Source of the DNA: JAYZDP01 sp036337765
Lineage (GTDB): Bacteria > Acidobacteriota > Thermoanaerobaculia > Multivoradales > Multivoraceae
DNA: 50,501 nt
Assembly (NCBI GenBank): GCA_036337765.1
Contig: JAYZDP010000158.1
Span: forward strand, 1-50,501
Reading direction: 5' to 3'
The position numbers and the translations under genes were made by a program. Of the stretch, positions 1 through 8,799 are shown piece after piece (position 1 is the stretch's first letter; the number at the start of each line of letters is the position of its first letter). The notes beneath the pieces are model-generated. The model worked only from the letters and a program-made list of their open reading frames with translations, had not been told where the DNA came from and did no database searches.

Positions 1-359
1 CTCAGCCTGCTCGACTCCAGCCAGTTCTCCCTCTTCGACGGTCTTGACGCACAATAGACCCAGGCGTGCATTCGCAAGAGCAACATCGTCGACTGCAAGA
101 AGGGCGATCGGCTGCTCAAGGAGGGAAACGTCGCGCGCAACATGTTCGTCATCCTCAGCGCAGTGGTCGAAGTGCGACGCGACGACGGCGAGACAGTCGC
201 CTACCTGACGGTCGGAGACGTGGCGGGGCCCGGGTACTGAGCCTGTCGGAGTCGAGCCTGCGAGGTCTGATGAACGAATCACCCGAGGCGGCGGCGAAGC
301 TGCTGCTCAACCTCTCGCGGATGCTGTGCGTGAAGATTCTGCGCTCGAGCCGGACGTGA
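1..359 (+). pseudogene. Cyclic-nucleotide-binding domain remnant (CRP/cNMP type), cut by window edge
   Basis: The first reading frame encodes a cNMP-binding fold: an 'LLDSSQFSLFDGLD' entry helix, then 'GDRLLKEGNVARNMFVILS' and 'VAYLTVGDVAG', which match the beta-roll of the family. It is broken by a TAG at 55-57 and a TGA at 238-240. The C-terminal helix ('LLLNLSRMLCVKILR', 295-348) continues in another frame, ending with TGA at 357-359. The phosphate-binding cassette expected between the halves is missing, so there is a deletion as well as stops. It was probably a one-domain cAMP/cGMP sensor; no DNA-binding helix is visible. Its start may lie left of the window. Identification rests on pattern matching by eye. 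Confidence 0.7.
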
Positions 360-390
360 GGGGCTTTTACCCGATTCGAAGGAGAAGCTG

Positions 391-1179
391 ATGGGACGTC
401 TAGAGGGACAGGTCGCACTCGTGACCGGCGCCGGCACCGGCATCGGCCGCTCGGCAGTTCACATGTTCTGCGCCGAGGGGGCTCGATGCATCCTCGCGGG
501 CCGACGCGAGGCGCCACTGGCCGAGGTCGCCGCCGAGGTCGAAGCCAAGGGCGGCTCGGCCTGGTATCAGTCGACCGACATGGAAGATTCCGCTGCGGTA
601 GAGGCTCTCGCCACCGCCTGCCTCGACCGGCATGGACGAGTCGATGTGATCGTCCACAACGCCGGGCACAGCTCGAGCGTGCGCTCGGTGCGCCACATCG
701 GCGACGAAGAGTGGAACAGCGTGCTGTCGGTCAACGTGACCGGACCCATGATTCTCACCCGTGCGCTGCTGGCGCCGATGATCGCGGCCGAACGCGGCAC
801 CGTCATCATGATCTCGTCGATGGCGGCACTGAGGCCCGGTCTCATGGCGGGCACGGCCTACGGCACGGCCAAGGCCGCGGCGCGCAACTACATGGGCGGG
901 CTGGGTGCCGAGCTGCGCCAGAAGGGCATCCGTGCGACCACCATCTTCCCCGGCGAGGTCGACACGCCGATTCTCGAAAAGCGACCCAAGCCGCCTTCGG
1001 CAGAGCAACGCGAGAACATGATGCAGGCCGACGACATCGCCGAAGCGATCCTGCTCGCTGCCACATTGCCGCCACGCACCGTAATCGAAGAAATGACGAT
1101 GATGCCGACGCGTCTGCGCGACTACACCGAGGACATCAAGGCGGCTCGGGAGAAGACTGAGGTCACGAGCAGGCAGTAG
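391..1179 (+). CDS. Short-chain dehydrogenase/reductase
   Basis: A 262-residue classical SDR, an NAD(P)-dependent cytoplasmic oxidoreductase acting on an alcohol or ketone. The Rossmann motif TGAGTGIG lies at residues 12-19, NAG at 90-92, the catalytic Ser near 142, and Tyr157-x3-Lys161 (YGTAK) completes the triad. The ATG is preceded by a good ribosome site (AAGGAGA, about 6 bases away). After residue 185 'FPGEVDTPI' is the usual post-catalytic PGxxxT loop. The substrate cannot be read from sequence. It stands alone, convergent to another SDR, with about 105 bp between them and no clear terminator. Confidence 0.93.
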   Translation: MGRLEGQVALVTGAGTGIGRSAVHMFCAEGARCILAGRREAPLAEVAAEVEAKGGSAWYQSTDMEDSAAVEALATACLDRHGRVDVIVHNAGHSSSVRSVRHIGDEEWNSVLSVNVTGPMILTRALLAPMIAAERGTVIMISSMAALRPGLMAGTAYGTAKAAARNYMGGLGAELRQKGIRATTIFPGEVDTPILEKRPKPPSAEQRENMMQADDIAEAILLAATLPPRTVIEEMTMMPTRLRDYTEDIKAAREKTEVTSRQ

Positions 1180-1284
1180 GCGGAGGGGTCGTTTGTGACC
1201 TGGGCCGCTCTGGAGGGGACGCCTTGTAGTCGCCCCCGGCCCACCGCCCCACGCGGGTGAGCAAGACCCCTCGCCCAACGAACG

Positions 1285-2130
1285 CTACTGGACCGAATCC
1301 CTGGGTGGCAGAAAGTCCGTCCACGTCGCCATGTAACTCGCGCCATCAGCAACCACCGACGTGCCGTTGATGAACCGTGCCGCTGCGGAGCACAGAAAGA
1401 GCGTGATCGCGGCCACCTCATCGGGAGTACCGAAACGCCGGGCCGGAATGTCGCCCAGTGCGATCTGCGTGTAGTCATCGGCCTCGGCGTAGGCGAACTC
1501 TTTCTCGTAAATCGCAGTCGTGTCGATCATCCCCGGCGCGAGTGCGTTCACCGTCACTCCGTGCCGCGCCCAGTGATACGCCAGGGTCTTCGTCATGTTG
1601 ACGACGCCGGCCCGTGCCGCCCCGGAGTGCACCCAGTCGGGAGCGCCACGATCGTAGGAGTAGATATGGACGATGTTGACGATCGAGCCAGACTTGCGCT
1701 CCACCATGTGGGGACCAAAGCGCGAGCACATGTTCCATGTGCCGTTGAGGTTCAGATCGACCACCGAGCGCCATCCGCGATCGGAGATGTCGCCGGGGCG
1801 CGCCGGGAACTGCCCGCCGGCGTTGTTGATCAGATAGTCGACCCGGCCGAAGCGCTCGATGCTGCGTTCCAGGAGGTTCTCGACCTGGTCGGCCTCGCGG
1901 ATGTTGGTCTCTACCGCGAGACACTCCGCGCCAGCCTGCTCGAGCTTTTCGCGGGCCGGATCGAGATGCTCGGAGTTCCGGCTGGCAATCACCAGGTTGG
2001 CGCCCCGGGCGGCGAACGCCCGCGCGATGGCGAAGCCCAGGCCCGTGCCGCCGCCGGTGACGACGGCGGTGCGACCTGCGAACAGATCGGAACGGAAGAT
2101 GCCGAGCGGATCGGCGGGAGCTTCGCTCAA
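1285..2130 (-). CDS. SDR oxidoreductase, 2,4-dienoyl-CoA reductase-like
   Basis: A 281-residue SDR with TGGGTGLG at residues 25-32, NNAG at 102-105 and a PG turn at 199-200. The usual YxxxK active site is replaced by 'HSGAARAG' (168-175), resembling the (H)SxAAKAG site of 2,4-dienoyl-CoA and peroxisomal trans-2-enoyl-CoA reductases, but with Arg in place of the Lys. An enoyl/dienoyl-CoA type substrate is therefore likely but not proven. Its start overlaps the stop of the upstream R2-like oxidase by 4 bp (ATGA type), so the two are one translationally coupled operon. Confidence 0.9.
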   Translation of the reverse strand: MSEAPADPLGIFRSDLFAGRTAVVTGGGTGLGFAIARAFAARGANLVIASRNSEHLDPAREKLEQAGAECLAVETNIREADQVENLLERSIERFGRVDYLINNAGGQFPARPGDISDRGWRSVVDLNLNGTWNMCSRFGPHMVERKSGSIVNIVHIYSYDRGAPDWVHSGAARAGVVNMTKTLAYHWARHGVTVNALAPGMIDTTAIYEKEFAYAEADDYTQIALGDIPARRFGTPDEVAAITLFLCSAAARFINGTSVVADGASYMATWTDFLPPRDSVQ

Positions 2131-2960
2131 ACGGCCCCGAGCAATTGCGTCCTACGCTCGAAGACGTTGTGCTTCTGAAGCTCGAAGTTCTCGCGATACA
2201 ACATCCGGTACTTGGCTCGGTCGAGGCCGAACGGAACCGCGCCGTCGGCGAAGCCGGCGAGGTTCTGAAGCCCGGCCAACTCGACGACCTCCTCGAGGTT
2301 CAAGAGCTCTTCGTCGAACGTCGCTCGCGCCTCGTCGTGCTCCTTGAGCAGGCGCTGCAGCAGGTAGCAGCCAAAGGCGATATGGCGAGCCTCGTCGCGA
2401 CGAATGAGCTGGATGCCTTCGCTCAGCGCGGGAAACAGCCCAGTGCGGTCGAAGATGTCGAAGAACATCGGGTAGCTCGACTCCGCTCCGACGCCCTCGA
2501 CGTAGAAGTGGTACATCATCACGGCCCGCACTTGCGCCGCCGGCGACGCGTCGTCGCGCAGCGCTCGCATCACCTCGGGCAGTCGGTCTGAGAAGAGATC
2601 GCCCGAAAGCTCCGGGAACGGGATGTCGCGCCCCCAGATCCCGGGGAGCGCGGCGTCGATCCAGCGCTCGAAGAATTCGACGTGGCGGGCCTCCTCGAAC
2701 AGCTGCGCCGTCAGGTAGAGCTCCTCGTCGAGCCGCCCCTCATCGCGCACTACTTCTAACAGAGGCGCGAGTTCGTGAGTCACGCCGCGCTCCCCGACCT
2801 TGAACCCGGCGACCAGTCGGCCCAAGACCTCACGCTCGCCATCGTCAAGACTCGTCCAGTGCTCACGCTCACGCGAGAAGTCGATATCGGCAGTGGTCCA
2901 GGCGCGCTCCTGGGAGGCCTGAAAGAGATGGATCGGGTACGACTGTAGGTCTAGAGGCAT
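2127..2960 (-). CDS. R2-like ligand-binding oxidase (R2lox)
   Basis: A 277-residue ferritin-like protein. All residues expected of R2lox, a Mn/Fe oxidase with a self-made Val-Tyr ether crosslink and a bound fatty-acid-like ligand, can be placed: Glu57, Val60 (crosslink), Glu90 and His93 (EEARH), Tyr150 (crosslink), Glu155, Glu190 and His193 (DEARH). The spacing is that of the mycobacterial and Geobacillus proteins. The reading frame is open upstream to 3185, but the ATG at 2960 has AGGAG six bases before it, and the extra 75 residues overlap the divergent amidohydrolase gene and are unlike the family. It is followed by a 4-bp overlap with a dienoyl-CoA-reductase-like SDR, which suggests a joint role on lipid-like substrates. 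Confidence 0.9.
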   Translation of the reverse strand: MPLDLQSYPIHLFQASQERAWTTADIDFSREREHWTSLDDGEREVLGRLVAGFKVGERGVTHELAPLLEVVRDEGRLDEELYLTAQLFEEARHVEFFERWIDAALPGIWGRDIPFPELSGDLFSDRLPEVMRALRDDASPAAQVRAVMMYHFYVEGVGAESSYPMFFDIFDRTGLFPALSEGIQLIRRDEARHIAFGCYLLQRLLKEHDEARATFDEELLNLEEVVELAGLQNLAGFADGAVPFGLDRAKYRMLYRENFELQKHNVFERRTQLLGAV

Positions 2961-3044
2961 CGATTCTCCTGAGGGCCGGAGCGCAGGTGCTGGCGCCACA
3001 AGTCGCGATACGCTAACCGACCCATTCTGGAGAGGCAAACCGAG

Positions 3045-4052
3045 ATGGCCACCGAACAGCGCGACGTCCGTGAGCCCGCTCTCGAGCCCGAGCTCGAGAT
3101 TTGCGACCCGCACCACCATCTGTGGGATCGCCCGGGCGCGACCTACATGCTCGACGAGCTGCTCGATGATCTCGGCCAGGGACACAACGTGGTCTCGACC
3201 GTTTTCGTGGAGTGCATGTCGGGCTACCTCCAGGACGGGCCGGAGCCCCTACGGCCGGTGGGAGAGACGCCGTTCGTCGACGCGGTCGCGGTCGCCGCGG
3301 CGGCCCGAGAAGGGGCGCCGGCGGTGGCAGCTGGCATCATCAGCTTCGCCGACCTGACCCTCGGCGCGGCGGTGGGCGAGGTGCTCGACGCCCACATCGC
3401 GGCGAGTCCCCGCTTCCGCGGCATCCGCCACGCCGCGGGCTGGGACGGCAGCGCCGACATCCGCAACTCCCACACCCGTCCTCCACAGCACCTATATCTG
3501 GACCCGACGTTCCGCGAGGGCTTCGCACAGCTGGCGGCGCGGGATCTGGTCTTCGACGCCTGGCTCTACCACCCGCAAATCCTCGAGGTTGCTGAGCTGG
3601 CTGAAGCCTTTGCAGACACCACCATCGTGCTCGATCACTTCGGCGGACCGCTGGGTATCGGCCCCTACACGGGACTGGGCGACGAGGTCTACGCGGTCTG
3701 GCGACGAGACATCGAGGAGCTGGCGCGCAGGTCGAACATCGTCGTCAAGCTCGGCGGGCTGGCGATGCCGCTCAACGGATTCGACTGGCACCATGCCCCC
3801 GAGCCGCCGACATCAGAGGAACTCGCCGATGCTCAGCGGCCCTATCACGAGGCCTGCATCGAGCTCTTCGGCACGGACCGGTGCATGTTCGAGAGCAACT
3901 TTCCGGTCGACCGGGTGTCGTGCTCATACTCCGTTCTCTACAACGCCTTCAAGCGGATCGCGGCGGGCTCGAGCGCCGACGAGAAAGCCGCGCTCTTCCG
4001 CACCACCGCCGAAACCGCCTATCGACTTCCCGGCAGCGCGGCTCGGTCTTGA
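3045..4052 (+). CDS. Amidohydrolase family protein (2-pyrone-4,6-dicarboxylate lactonase type)
   Basis: A 335-residue TIM-barrel hydrolase of the amidohydrolase-2 group. It has the metal-site motif 'DPHHHLWD' at 21-28, 'GIRHA' and 'LYHPQ' mid-protein, 'LDHFGGP' near 205, and the terminal Asp in 'FESNFPVD' near 287. Relatives hydrolyse lactones (2-pyrone-4,6-dicarboxylate) or decarboxylate aromatic acids. A GGAGAGG ribosome site precedes the ATG. The gene diverges from the R2lox operon across 84 bp, and its TGA overlaps the TTG start of the downstream M61 peptidase by 4 bp. The precise substrate is unknown. Confidence 0.9.
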   Translation: MATEQRDVREPALEPELEICDPHHHLWDRPGATYMLDELLDDLGQGHNVVSTVFVECMSGYLQDGPEPLRPVGETPFVDAVAVAAAAREGAPAVAAGIISFADLTLGAAVGEVLDAHIAASPRFRGIRHAAGWDGSADIRNSHTRPPQHLYLDPTFREGFAQLAARDLVFDAWLYHPQILEVAELAEAFADTTIVLDHFGGPLGIGPYTGLGDEVYAVWRRDIEELARRSNIVVKLGGLAMPLNGFDWHHAPEPPTSEELADAQRPYHEACIELFGTDRCMFESNFPVDRVSCSYSVLYNAFKRIAAGSSADEKAALFRTTAETAYRLPGSAARS

Positions 4053-5857
4053 CGCGGACCTTCACCGTCGCCGTTGCCATCGTCTGTGGCTGGGCCGGCA
4101 CCGGTGTGGCCGCCCAGCCCTCGATCTCGTACCGTCTCTCGTTCCCGGGCTACCGCCATCACGAGGCACACGTCGAGCTACGCGTCGAGGGACTGAGTGG
4201 TCCGCTCGAGATGCGCATGGCCCGCTCGTCACCGGGCCGCTACCGGCTGCACGAGTTCGCCCGCAACATCTACGCTGCGAGTGCCGTGGATGGTGGCGGC
4301 GAGGCGATCGCGTTGCGCCGGCCGGATTCTTCGGCCTGGATCGCCGACACACACGACGGCATAGTGGTTTTCAGCTACACCGTCTACGGCGACCTGGTGT
4401 CCGGGACCTACTCCGCGATCGACGAAACGCATGCACACCTGAATCCCCCCTCGGTCCTGGTCCGGCCGATTGGCATCGGCGGACCGGTCGAAGTGCGGAT
4501 CGCGCCGCCCGAGCCTGACTGGCGTATCGCCACGCAGCTCGAGCCCACCGAGGATCCGCACGTCTTTCGTTCTCCGAGCCTCGACTACCTCCTCGACAGC
4601 CCCATCGAGATCGGCAACTTCGTATTACGCGAGTGGCAGCAGGGAACCCCGCCCCAGGCCTTTCGGATGGCGGTGCACCACCGAGGCACCAACGCCGAGA
4701 TCGACGACTACATCGAGATGACGCGTGCCGTTGTGGCCGCAGGTGAGGCTGTCTTCGGCGAGCTTCCGAGCTTCGACTTCGGCACCTACACATTTCTCGT
4801 CGACTACCTCCCCTGGGCCGACGGTGACGCCATGGAGCACCGCAATTCGACCCCACTGGTCTCGAGCCTCGAACTCGCCGAGTCGGCGATAACGCTCTTG
4901 GAGACCCTGTCGCACGAGTTCTTCCACGTCTGGAACGTCGAGCGCATCCGCCCGGAGGCACTCGAGCCCTTCCCATTCGACGAGACGATCCACACCGACG
5001 CCCTCTGGTTCGCGGAGGGCTTCACCAACTATTACGACGGTCTGCTGTTACGACGGGCCGATCTATGGAGCGACGTCCGCTTCGCCCGCGACCTGACCGA
5101 AACCATCGACCGCGTCGTGCGCTCGCCGGGGCCAGGCTTCGGCTCGCCCGTCGACATGAGCCGCCGCGCTGCCTTTCGAGACCGTGGCGTCTGGGTAGAT
5201 CCCCAAAATGCCGGCAACACATTCCTCAGCTACTACTTCTACGGCGAGGCTATCGGCCTGGCGCTCGACCTGCAGATGCGCGGGGAGTGCGGAAGCTCGC
5301 TGGACGCCTTGATGCAAGCCGCCTGGCGGGGTCTCGGCGCCGACGAGACTCCCTACGACATCACCGATATCGAAGCACTCCTCGGCGAGCTGTGCGGAGC
5401 CGATTGGGCGCACCTGTTCTTCGCAGACCACGTTCGCGGTAGCTCGATTCCCGACTACGCCCCGCTCGTGGCCCAGGCCGGCTTTTCGATCGAGCGCCGC
5501 AACCCGGGCGCGGCGTGGGCCGGCGAGCCAGACATAAGTTTCAGCATCGACGGCGCCGAGATCACGAGCCCGACACGAGTCGGCACGCCCTTCTACGCAG
5601 CCGGCGTCGATACCGGCGACACCATCGTTTCCATCGATGGCCGGCGCATGCGGCGCTCCCGAAACTGGGAGCGGGTTGTGGAGCAGGCATCACCCGGAGA
5701 CCGTCTCGAGCTCGAAGTTCACGGCAGAGCCGGAATGCGGCGTGTCGCTGTGCGCCTCATCGAAGACCCCGAGGAGGTCGTCAGAGACGTTTCGGCCTCA
5801 ACAGCTCTCAGCGCGGCCCAACGCAGCTTCCGCGCCGCCTGGCTGGACCCAAACTAG
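4049..5857 (+). CDS. Secreted M61 family peptidase with C-terminal PDZ domain
   Basis: About 602 residues. The zinc site is H289-E-F-F-H293 with the third ligand E323 in 'FAEGFTNYYDG', characteristic of the M61 glycyl-aminopeptidase group. An N-terminal beta-sandwich precedes it and a PDZ-like domain ('GVDTGDTIVSIDGRRM') follows at about 515-580. I place the start at TTG 4049: its TTGA overlaps the stop of the amidohydrolase, and the next residues form a clean signal peptide (TRTFTVAVAIVCGWAG...AAQ). The frame is open further upstream, but that part overlaps the preceding gene. The protein is probably periplasmic or secreted. Its last 4 bp overlap a convergent dioxygenase gene. Confidence 0.9.
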   Translation: MTRTFTVAVAIVCGWAGTGVAAQPSISYRLSFPGYRHHEAHVELRVEGLSGPLEMRMARSSPGRYRLHEFARNIYAASAVDGGGEAIALRRPDSSAWIADTHDGIVVFSYTVYGDLVSGTYSAIDETHAHLNPPSVLVRPIGIGGPVEVRIAPPEPDWRIATQLEPTEDPHVFRSPSLDYLLDSPIEIGNFVLREWQQGTPPQAFRMAVHHRGTNAEIDDYIEMTRAVVAAGEAVFGELPSFDFGTYTFLVDYLPWADGDAMEHRNSTPLVSSLELAESAITLLETLSHEFFHVWNVERIRPEALEPFPFDETIHTDALWFAEGFTNYYDGLLLRRADLWSDVRFARDLTETIDRVVRSPGPGFGSPVDMSRRAAFRDRGVWVDPQNAGNTFLSYYFYGEAIGLALDLQMRGECGSSLDALMQAAWRGLGADETPYDITDIEALLGELCGADWAHLFFADHVRGSSIPDYAPLVAQAGFSIERRNPGAAWAGEPDISFSIDGAEITSPTRVGTPFYAAGVDTGDTIVSIDGRRMRRSRNWERVVEQASPGDRLELEVHGRAGMRRVAVRLIEDPEEVVRDVSASTALSAAQRSFRAAWLDPN

Positions 5858-6660
5858 GACAGGATCGCTCGGCTCAGGCGCTCGACCGCGTCGCGATGCC
5901 GATCCACCTCGGCGCTGCCCATGTCCTGGGTCGGAGCGTCCATCAGGTCGAAGTTGCCGTGGACATCTCTACCTGCGACAAGTGTCGCCGTGTCGCGCTC
6001 GATCTTGGTCTGGCAAACGTGCGGCGCGCAGTAGCGCAGCACCAGACCGATCCGGCGATCAGGTGTCGTATTCGGCTCGGACCCGTGTACAAGCCGCACA
6101 TGGTGCAGCGACATCTCGCCAGATCGAAGCGGTGCAAGAACCGCGCTCTCGCCGTCGAAACCGTTCTCGATCGTCTGGCCGCGCGTCAACAGGTTGTCGT
6201 CCTCGTAGGTCGTCGTATGGCTGAAGATCGAGTCTCGATGCGTTCCGGGGATGAACTTCATCGGCCCAGTCGCCGCACTGGCATCCGACAACGCCACCCA
6301 TGCCGTGACCACATCATGGGGCTCAAGGCCCCAGTAGGTGGCGTCCTGATGATAGGAGACGAACTTGCCCGAGTGCGCTTCCTTGATGAACCAGTTCAGC
6401 GACCATAGGAGAACGTCGGGCCCCAGCAGGTCGACCACCGGATCGACGATACGAGGGTCGTGGACGAGATCCCAGGCCCAGCGGAAAAGCAGGTGCAGGT
6501 CGGCTTTGGGAACCGAGCCCTCGCCATCCGATGCGGCCTCGAAGGCCTCCAGTCGGCGACGGCAATCCGCGGCTTCGGCTTCGCCGAGCACTCGACGCCG
6601 CAGGTGAAAGCCGTCGTCGTGGAACGCCTCGACCTCGGCCGGGCTGAGATGAGTCGACAC
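5854..6660 (-). CDS. Phytanoyl-CoA dioxygenase (PhyH) family protein
   Basis: A 268-residue Fe(II)/2-oxoglutarate dioxygenase. The iron triad is H104-Q-D106 (YHQDATYWG) and H192 (VHGS), with Arg203 placed to bind 2-oxoglutarate. 'FIPGTH' near 137 is typical of PhyH proteins. Relatives hydroxylate branched acyl-CoAs or diverse natural products, so the substrate is open. It lies 4 bp after the start side of an esterase gene and may share its transcript with the esterase and the luciferase-like oxidoreductase upstream (6665-8684), all on the minus strand. Confidence 0.92.
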   Translation of the reverse strand: MSTHLSPAEVEAFHDDGFHLRRRVLGEAEAADCRRRLEAFEAASDGEGSVPKADLHLLFRWAWDLVHDPRIVDPVVDLLGPDVLLWSLNWFIKEAHSGKFVSYHQDATYWGLEPHDVVTAWVALSDASAATGPMKFIPGTHRDSIFSHTTTYEDDNLLTRGQTIENGFDGESAVLAPLRSGEMSLHHVRLVHGSEPNTTPDRRIGLVLRYCAPHVCQTKIERDTATLVAGRDVHGNFDLMDAPTQDMGSAEVDRHRDAVERLSRAILS

Positions 6661-6664
6661 GCTC

Positions 6665-7591
6665 CTATGAAGAACCGGTCACGTGCTTCGCGAGAAAGGC
6701 CCGGATCACCTGATACGCCTGGCTCATCTCTTTCGACGAGAAGCCGCCGTGCCCGCCGCCCGGCACCGTGTGAAGCCGATGGGCGACCCCGGCCTGCGTG
6801 AGCTTGGCCTGCAACTGGGTCGCATGGGCGTAGGGAACGATCGGGTCGGCGTCGCCATGAATGGTCAGGATCGGAGGCAGGTCGCCTCGGACCATATTCA
6901 GCGGTGACAGCTGCTTGCCGAGCGTGTCCTTGTTCGGCAGGCTCCCCATCCACGCCACGGCGTAGGTCTTCGCGTTCGGCCCGGAAACCAGATCCGGTAC
7001 GTCGGTGATGCCGTACCAGTTGACGATGGCGGCCACCGGCATCTCCTCGACCATGGCATCTGCCGAGGTCGGGGACCGCTTCGGGCACCGGTTGTCGAAG
7101 CCCGCCGCGGCAGTGAGCATGCCGGTGGTCAGCGATAGGTGACCACCGGCAGAATGCCCGGTGACCACGATCTTCGAGGTGTCGATGTTGTACTCGGCGG
7201 CGTTGTTGCGGATCCAGCGCAGCGCGCAACGGCAGTCCTCGACCGCTCCGGGGGCGAGAGCGACTCGACCGAGCCGATACTCCACGTTGACCACCGCCCA
7301 GCCCATCTGCAGGTAGGGCATGAGGCGCATGACGTTGGACTCCTTCGTGCCGCCGACCCAGCCACCGCCATGAATGTAGACGAGCGTCGGAGTCGGATCG
7401 TCACCCTGGCGCGGCAGGTACAGATCGAGCTTCGACTCGTAGCCATCCGCCGTGAGGTAGGTCACGTTCGGCACGACACGCACGTGCGTCTCGATCTCGT
7501 TCGCCCAGTCGGCCGCACCGGCCGGCGTTTGGCCGAGGCTCGGCAGCGCCATCGTCACCAACAGCACGAATGTCCACAATCCCTTGCGCAT
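6665..7591 (-). CDS. Secreted alpha/beta hydrolase (esterase, BD-FAE/HSL-like)
   Basis: A 308-residue carboxylesterase-type hydrolase with oxyanion motif 'IHGGGW', nucleophile motif 'GHSAGG', an acid in 'HGDADPIVP' and a terminal His in 'GGGHGG'. The start at 7591 has GGAGG seven bases upstream and begins a signal peptide (MRKGLWTFVLLVTMALPSLG). The frame is open 31 codons further, but without a better ribosome site. It lies 40 bp downstream of the luciferase-like oxidoreductase, a probable operon. The substrate is an ester, not further defined. Confidence 0.92.
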   Translation of the reverse strand: MRKGLWTFVLLVTMALPSLGQTPAGAADWANEIETHVRVVPNVTYLTADGYESKLDLYLPRQGDDPTPTLVYIHGGGWVGGTKESNVMRLMPYLQMGWAVVNVEYRLGRVALAPGAVEDCRCALRWIRNNAAEYNIDTSKIVVTGHSAGGHLSLTTGMLTAAAGFDNRCPKRSPTSADAMVEEMPVAAIVNWYGITDVPDLVSGPNAKTYAVAWMGSLPNKDTLGKQLSPLNMVRGDLPPILTIHGDADPIVPYAHATQLQAKLTQAGVAHRLHTVPGGGHGGFSSKEMSQAYQVIRAFLAKHVTGSS

Positions 7592-7631
7592 AGTCCCTCC
7601 GTTCATCGAGTCCGCCGTGGAAGGCTCAAGC

Positions 7632-8684
7632 CTACACTTCGTCAAAGCTCGGCAGGACCTTCTCGTTGAAAAGCCGATCCCCAAGGGTCAGATGCAAACA
7701 GTCAACGCCGAGCCGACGCAGCTCTCGCACCCGCTCGAGCACGGTGGCAGGACTGCCGATGAGCCGGGTCGCAAGCCCCTCGTTGGTGTCCAGCGTCGTC
7801 AGTGGATCGTCGGAACGCGCCCACATCCCCTCCGCGCCGTCGACCCGCTCACGCCGGCGCGCGACCAGCTCGGGGTCGGCAGCCTCGACCATCGCCGCCA
7901 CGGCAGCCTCGGCCTCACCGTCGGTCTCGCGGCACACCGGAATGCCGTAGAGGGCGAAACGGAGCTCCCGCCCTTGCCGGGCGGCAGCGGCCCGAGCCGT
8001 TGAGATCAGGTCGCCGACCTTCTCCGGCGGTCCGCCGTTGAGAAACATCCAGTCGCTGTGGCGCGCTGCCATGGCGATCGCCGCCGGCGATTGGCCGCCC
8101 TGATAGACCTCCAGCGGTGAATGAGGACGCGGCTCGAGGCACAGCTCGTCGACCTGGTAGTAGCTCCCCGCATAGCTGAAGGACTCGCCACTCCAGGCAC
8201 CGCGCAGGATCTCGATGAACTCCGCCGAGCGGGCATAGCGCTCGTCGTGCTCCAGAAGCTGGGCGCCGTACATGCCGAACTCCTCGAGATTCCAACCAGA
8301 GGTCACGTTGATGCTCCAGCGGCCGCCGGTGATGCGGTCAAGGCTCGCGCCCCACTTCGCGATCGGCGCCGGCAGGAAGAAGCCGGGGTGGATCGCGGTG
8401 ACCAGGCGCAGGCGCCGCGTGTGGGCAGCATAGAACGCGGTCATCGCTGTGCAGTCGAAGCTCGATCCCTCGATCTCTTTGCCACTGCCCCACCACCGCT
8501 GCGCGACGAGGAGCGCATCTATTCCCAGCCGCTCGGCCAGGAGCACCGGCTCCAGCAGACGCCGGTTGAGCTCGTCGGCCGTCGGCTCGGCGGGGTTGGC
8601 ATCGGCGCTCTTGGCAGAACGGCGTATCAGCCGGGGCGGCCGTAGCACCGTCGGGGCCCAGGTGCAGGTCAGGAGCCGTGACAT
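7632..8684 (-). CDS. LLM class flavin-dependent oxidoreductase (SsuD-like)
   Basis: A 350-residue bacterial-luciferase-fold monooxygenase. Family marks include 'ALLVAQRWWG', 'LRLVTAIHPGFFLPAPIAKWGASLD', 'GGRWSINVTSGWN' and 'EVYQGGQSPAAIAMA', an arrangement close to FMNH2-dependent alkanesulfonate monooxygenases rather than F420 enzymes. It may oxidise sulfonates or other small organics with reduced flavin from a partner reductase, which is not encoded here. It is the first gene of a minus-strand group with an esterase and a PhyH dioxygenase. The upstream 115 bp are shared with the divergent gene at 8800. Confidence 0.9.
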   Translation of the reverse strand: MSRLLTCTWAPTVLRPPRLIRRSAKSADANPAEPTADELNRRLLEPVLLAERLGIDALLVAQRWWGSGKEIEGSSFDCTAMTAFYAAHTRRLRLVTAIHPGFFLPAPIAKWGASLDRITGGRWSINVTSGWNLEEFGMYGAQLLEHDERYARSAEFIEILRGAWSGESFSYAGSYYQVDELCLEPRPHSPLEVYQGGQSPAAIAMAARHSDWMFLNGGPPEKVGDLISTARAAAARQGRELRFALYGIPVCRETDGEAEAAVAAMVEAADPELVARRRERVDGAEGMWARSDDPLTTLDTNEGLATRLIGSPATVLERVRELRRLGVDCLHLTLGDRLFNEKVLPSFDEV

Positions 8685-8707
8685 CGGCGCGATCGTAGCC
8701 GAGCCAG

Positions 8708-8736
8708 TTGCGACTCCTCAATAGAAGCATTACTAT
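8708..8736 (+). promoter_or_regulatory. Candidate sigma70-type promoter
   Basis: TTGCGA (8708-8713) and TACTAT (8731-8736) are separated by exactly 17 bases in an unusually AT-rich patch of this GC-rich window. Each box matches 4 of 6 consensus bases. A start near 8743 would leave a leader of about 57 bases before the gene at 8800. This is a visual call only. Confidence 0.45.
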
Positions 8737-8799
8737 TTGATTATTCACGCCATGAGGATCGGCGGGGGTGGGCCTGATCGGCCCTGACAAAGGAGCGCG

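Noticed and set aside
1180..1284. Terminator between the two convergent SDR genes
   Set aside because: GC-rich but with no clear stem-loop plus T tract on either strand.
2961..3185. 75-residue N-terminal extension of the R2lox protein
   Set aside because: It overlaps the divergent amidohydrolase gene, differs from the family, and the ATG at 2960 has a good ribosome site.
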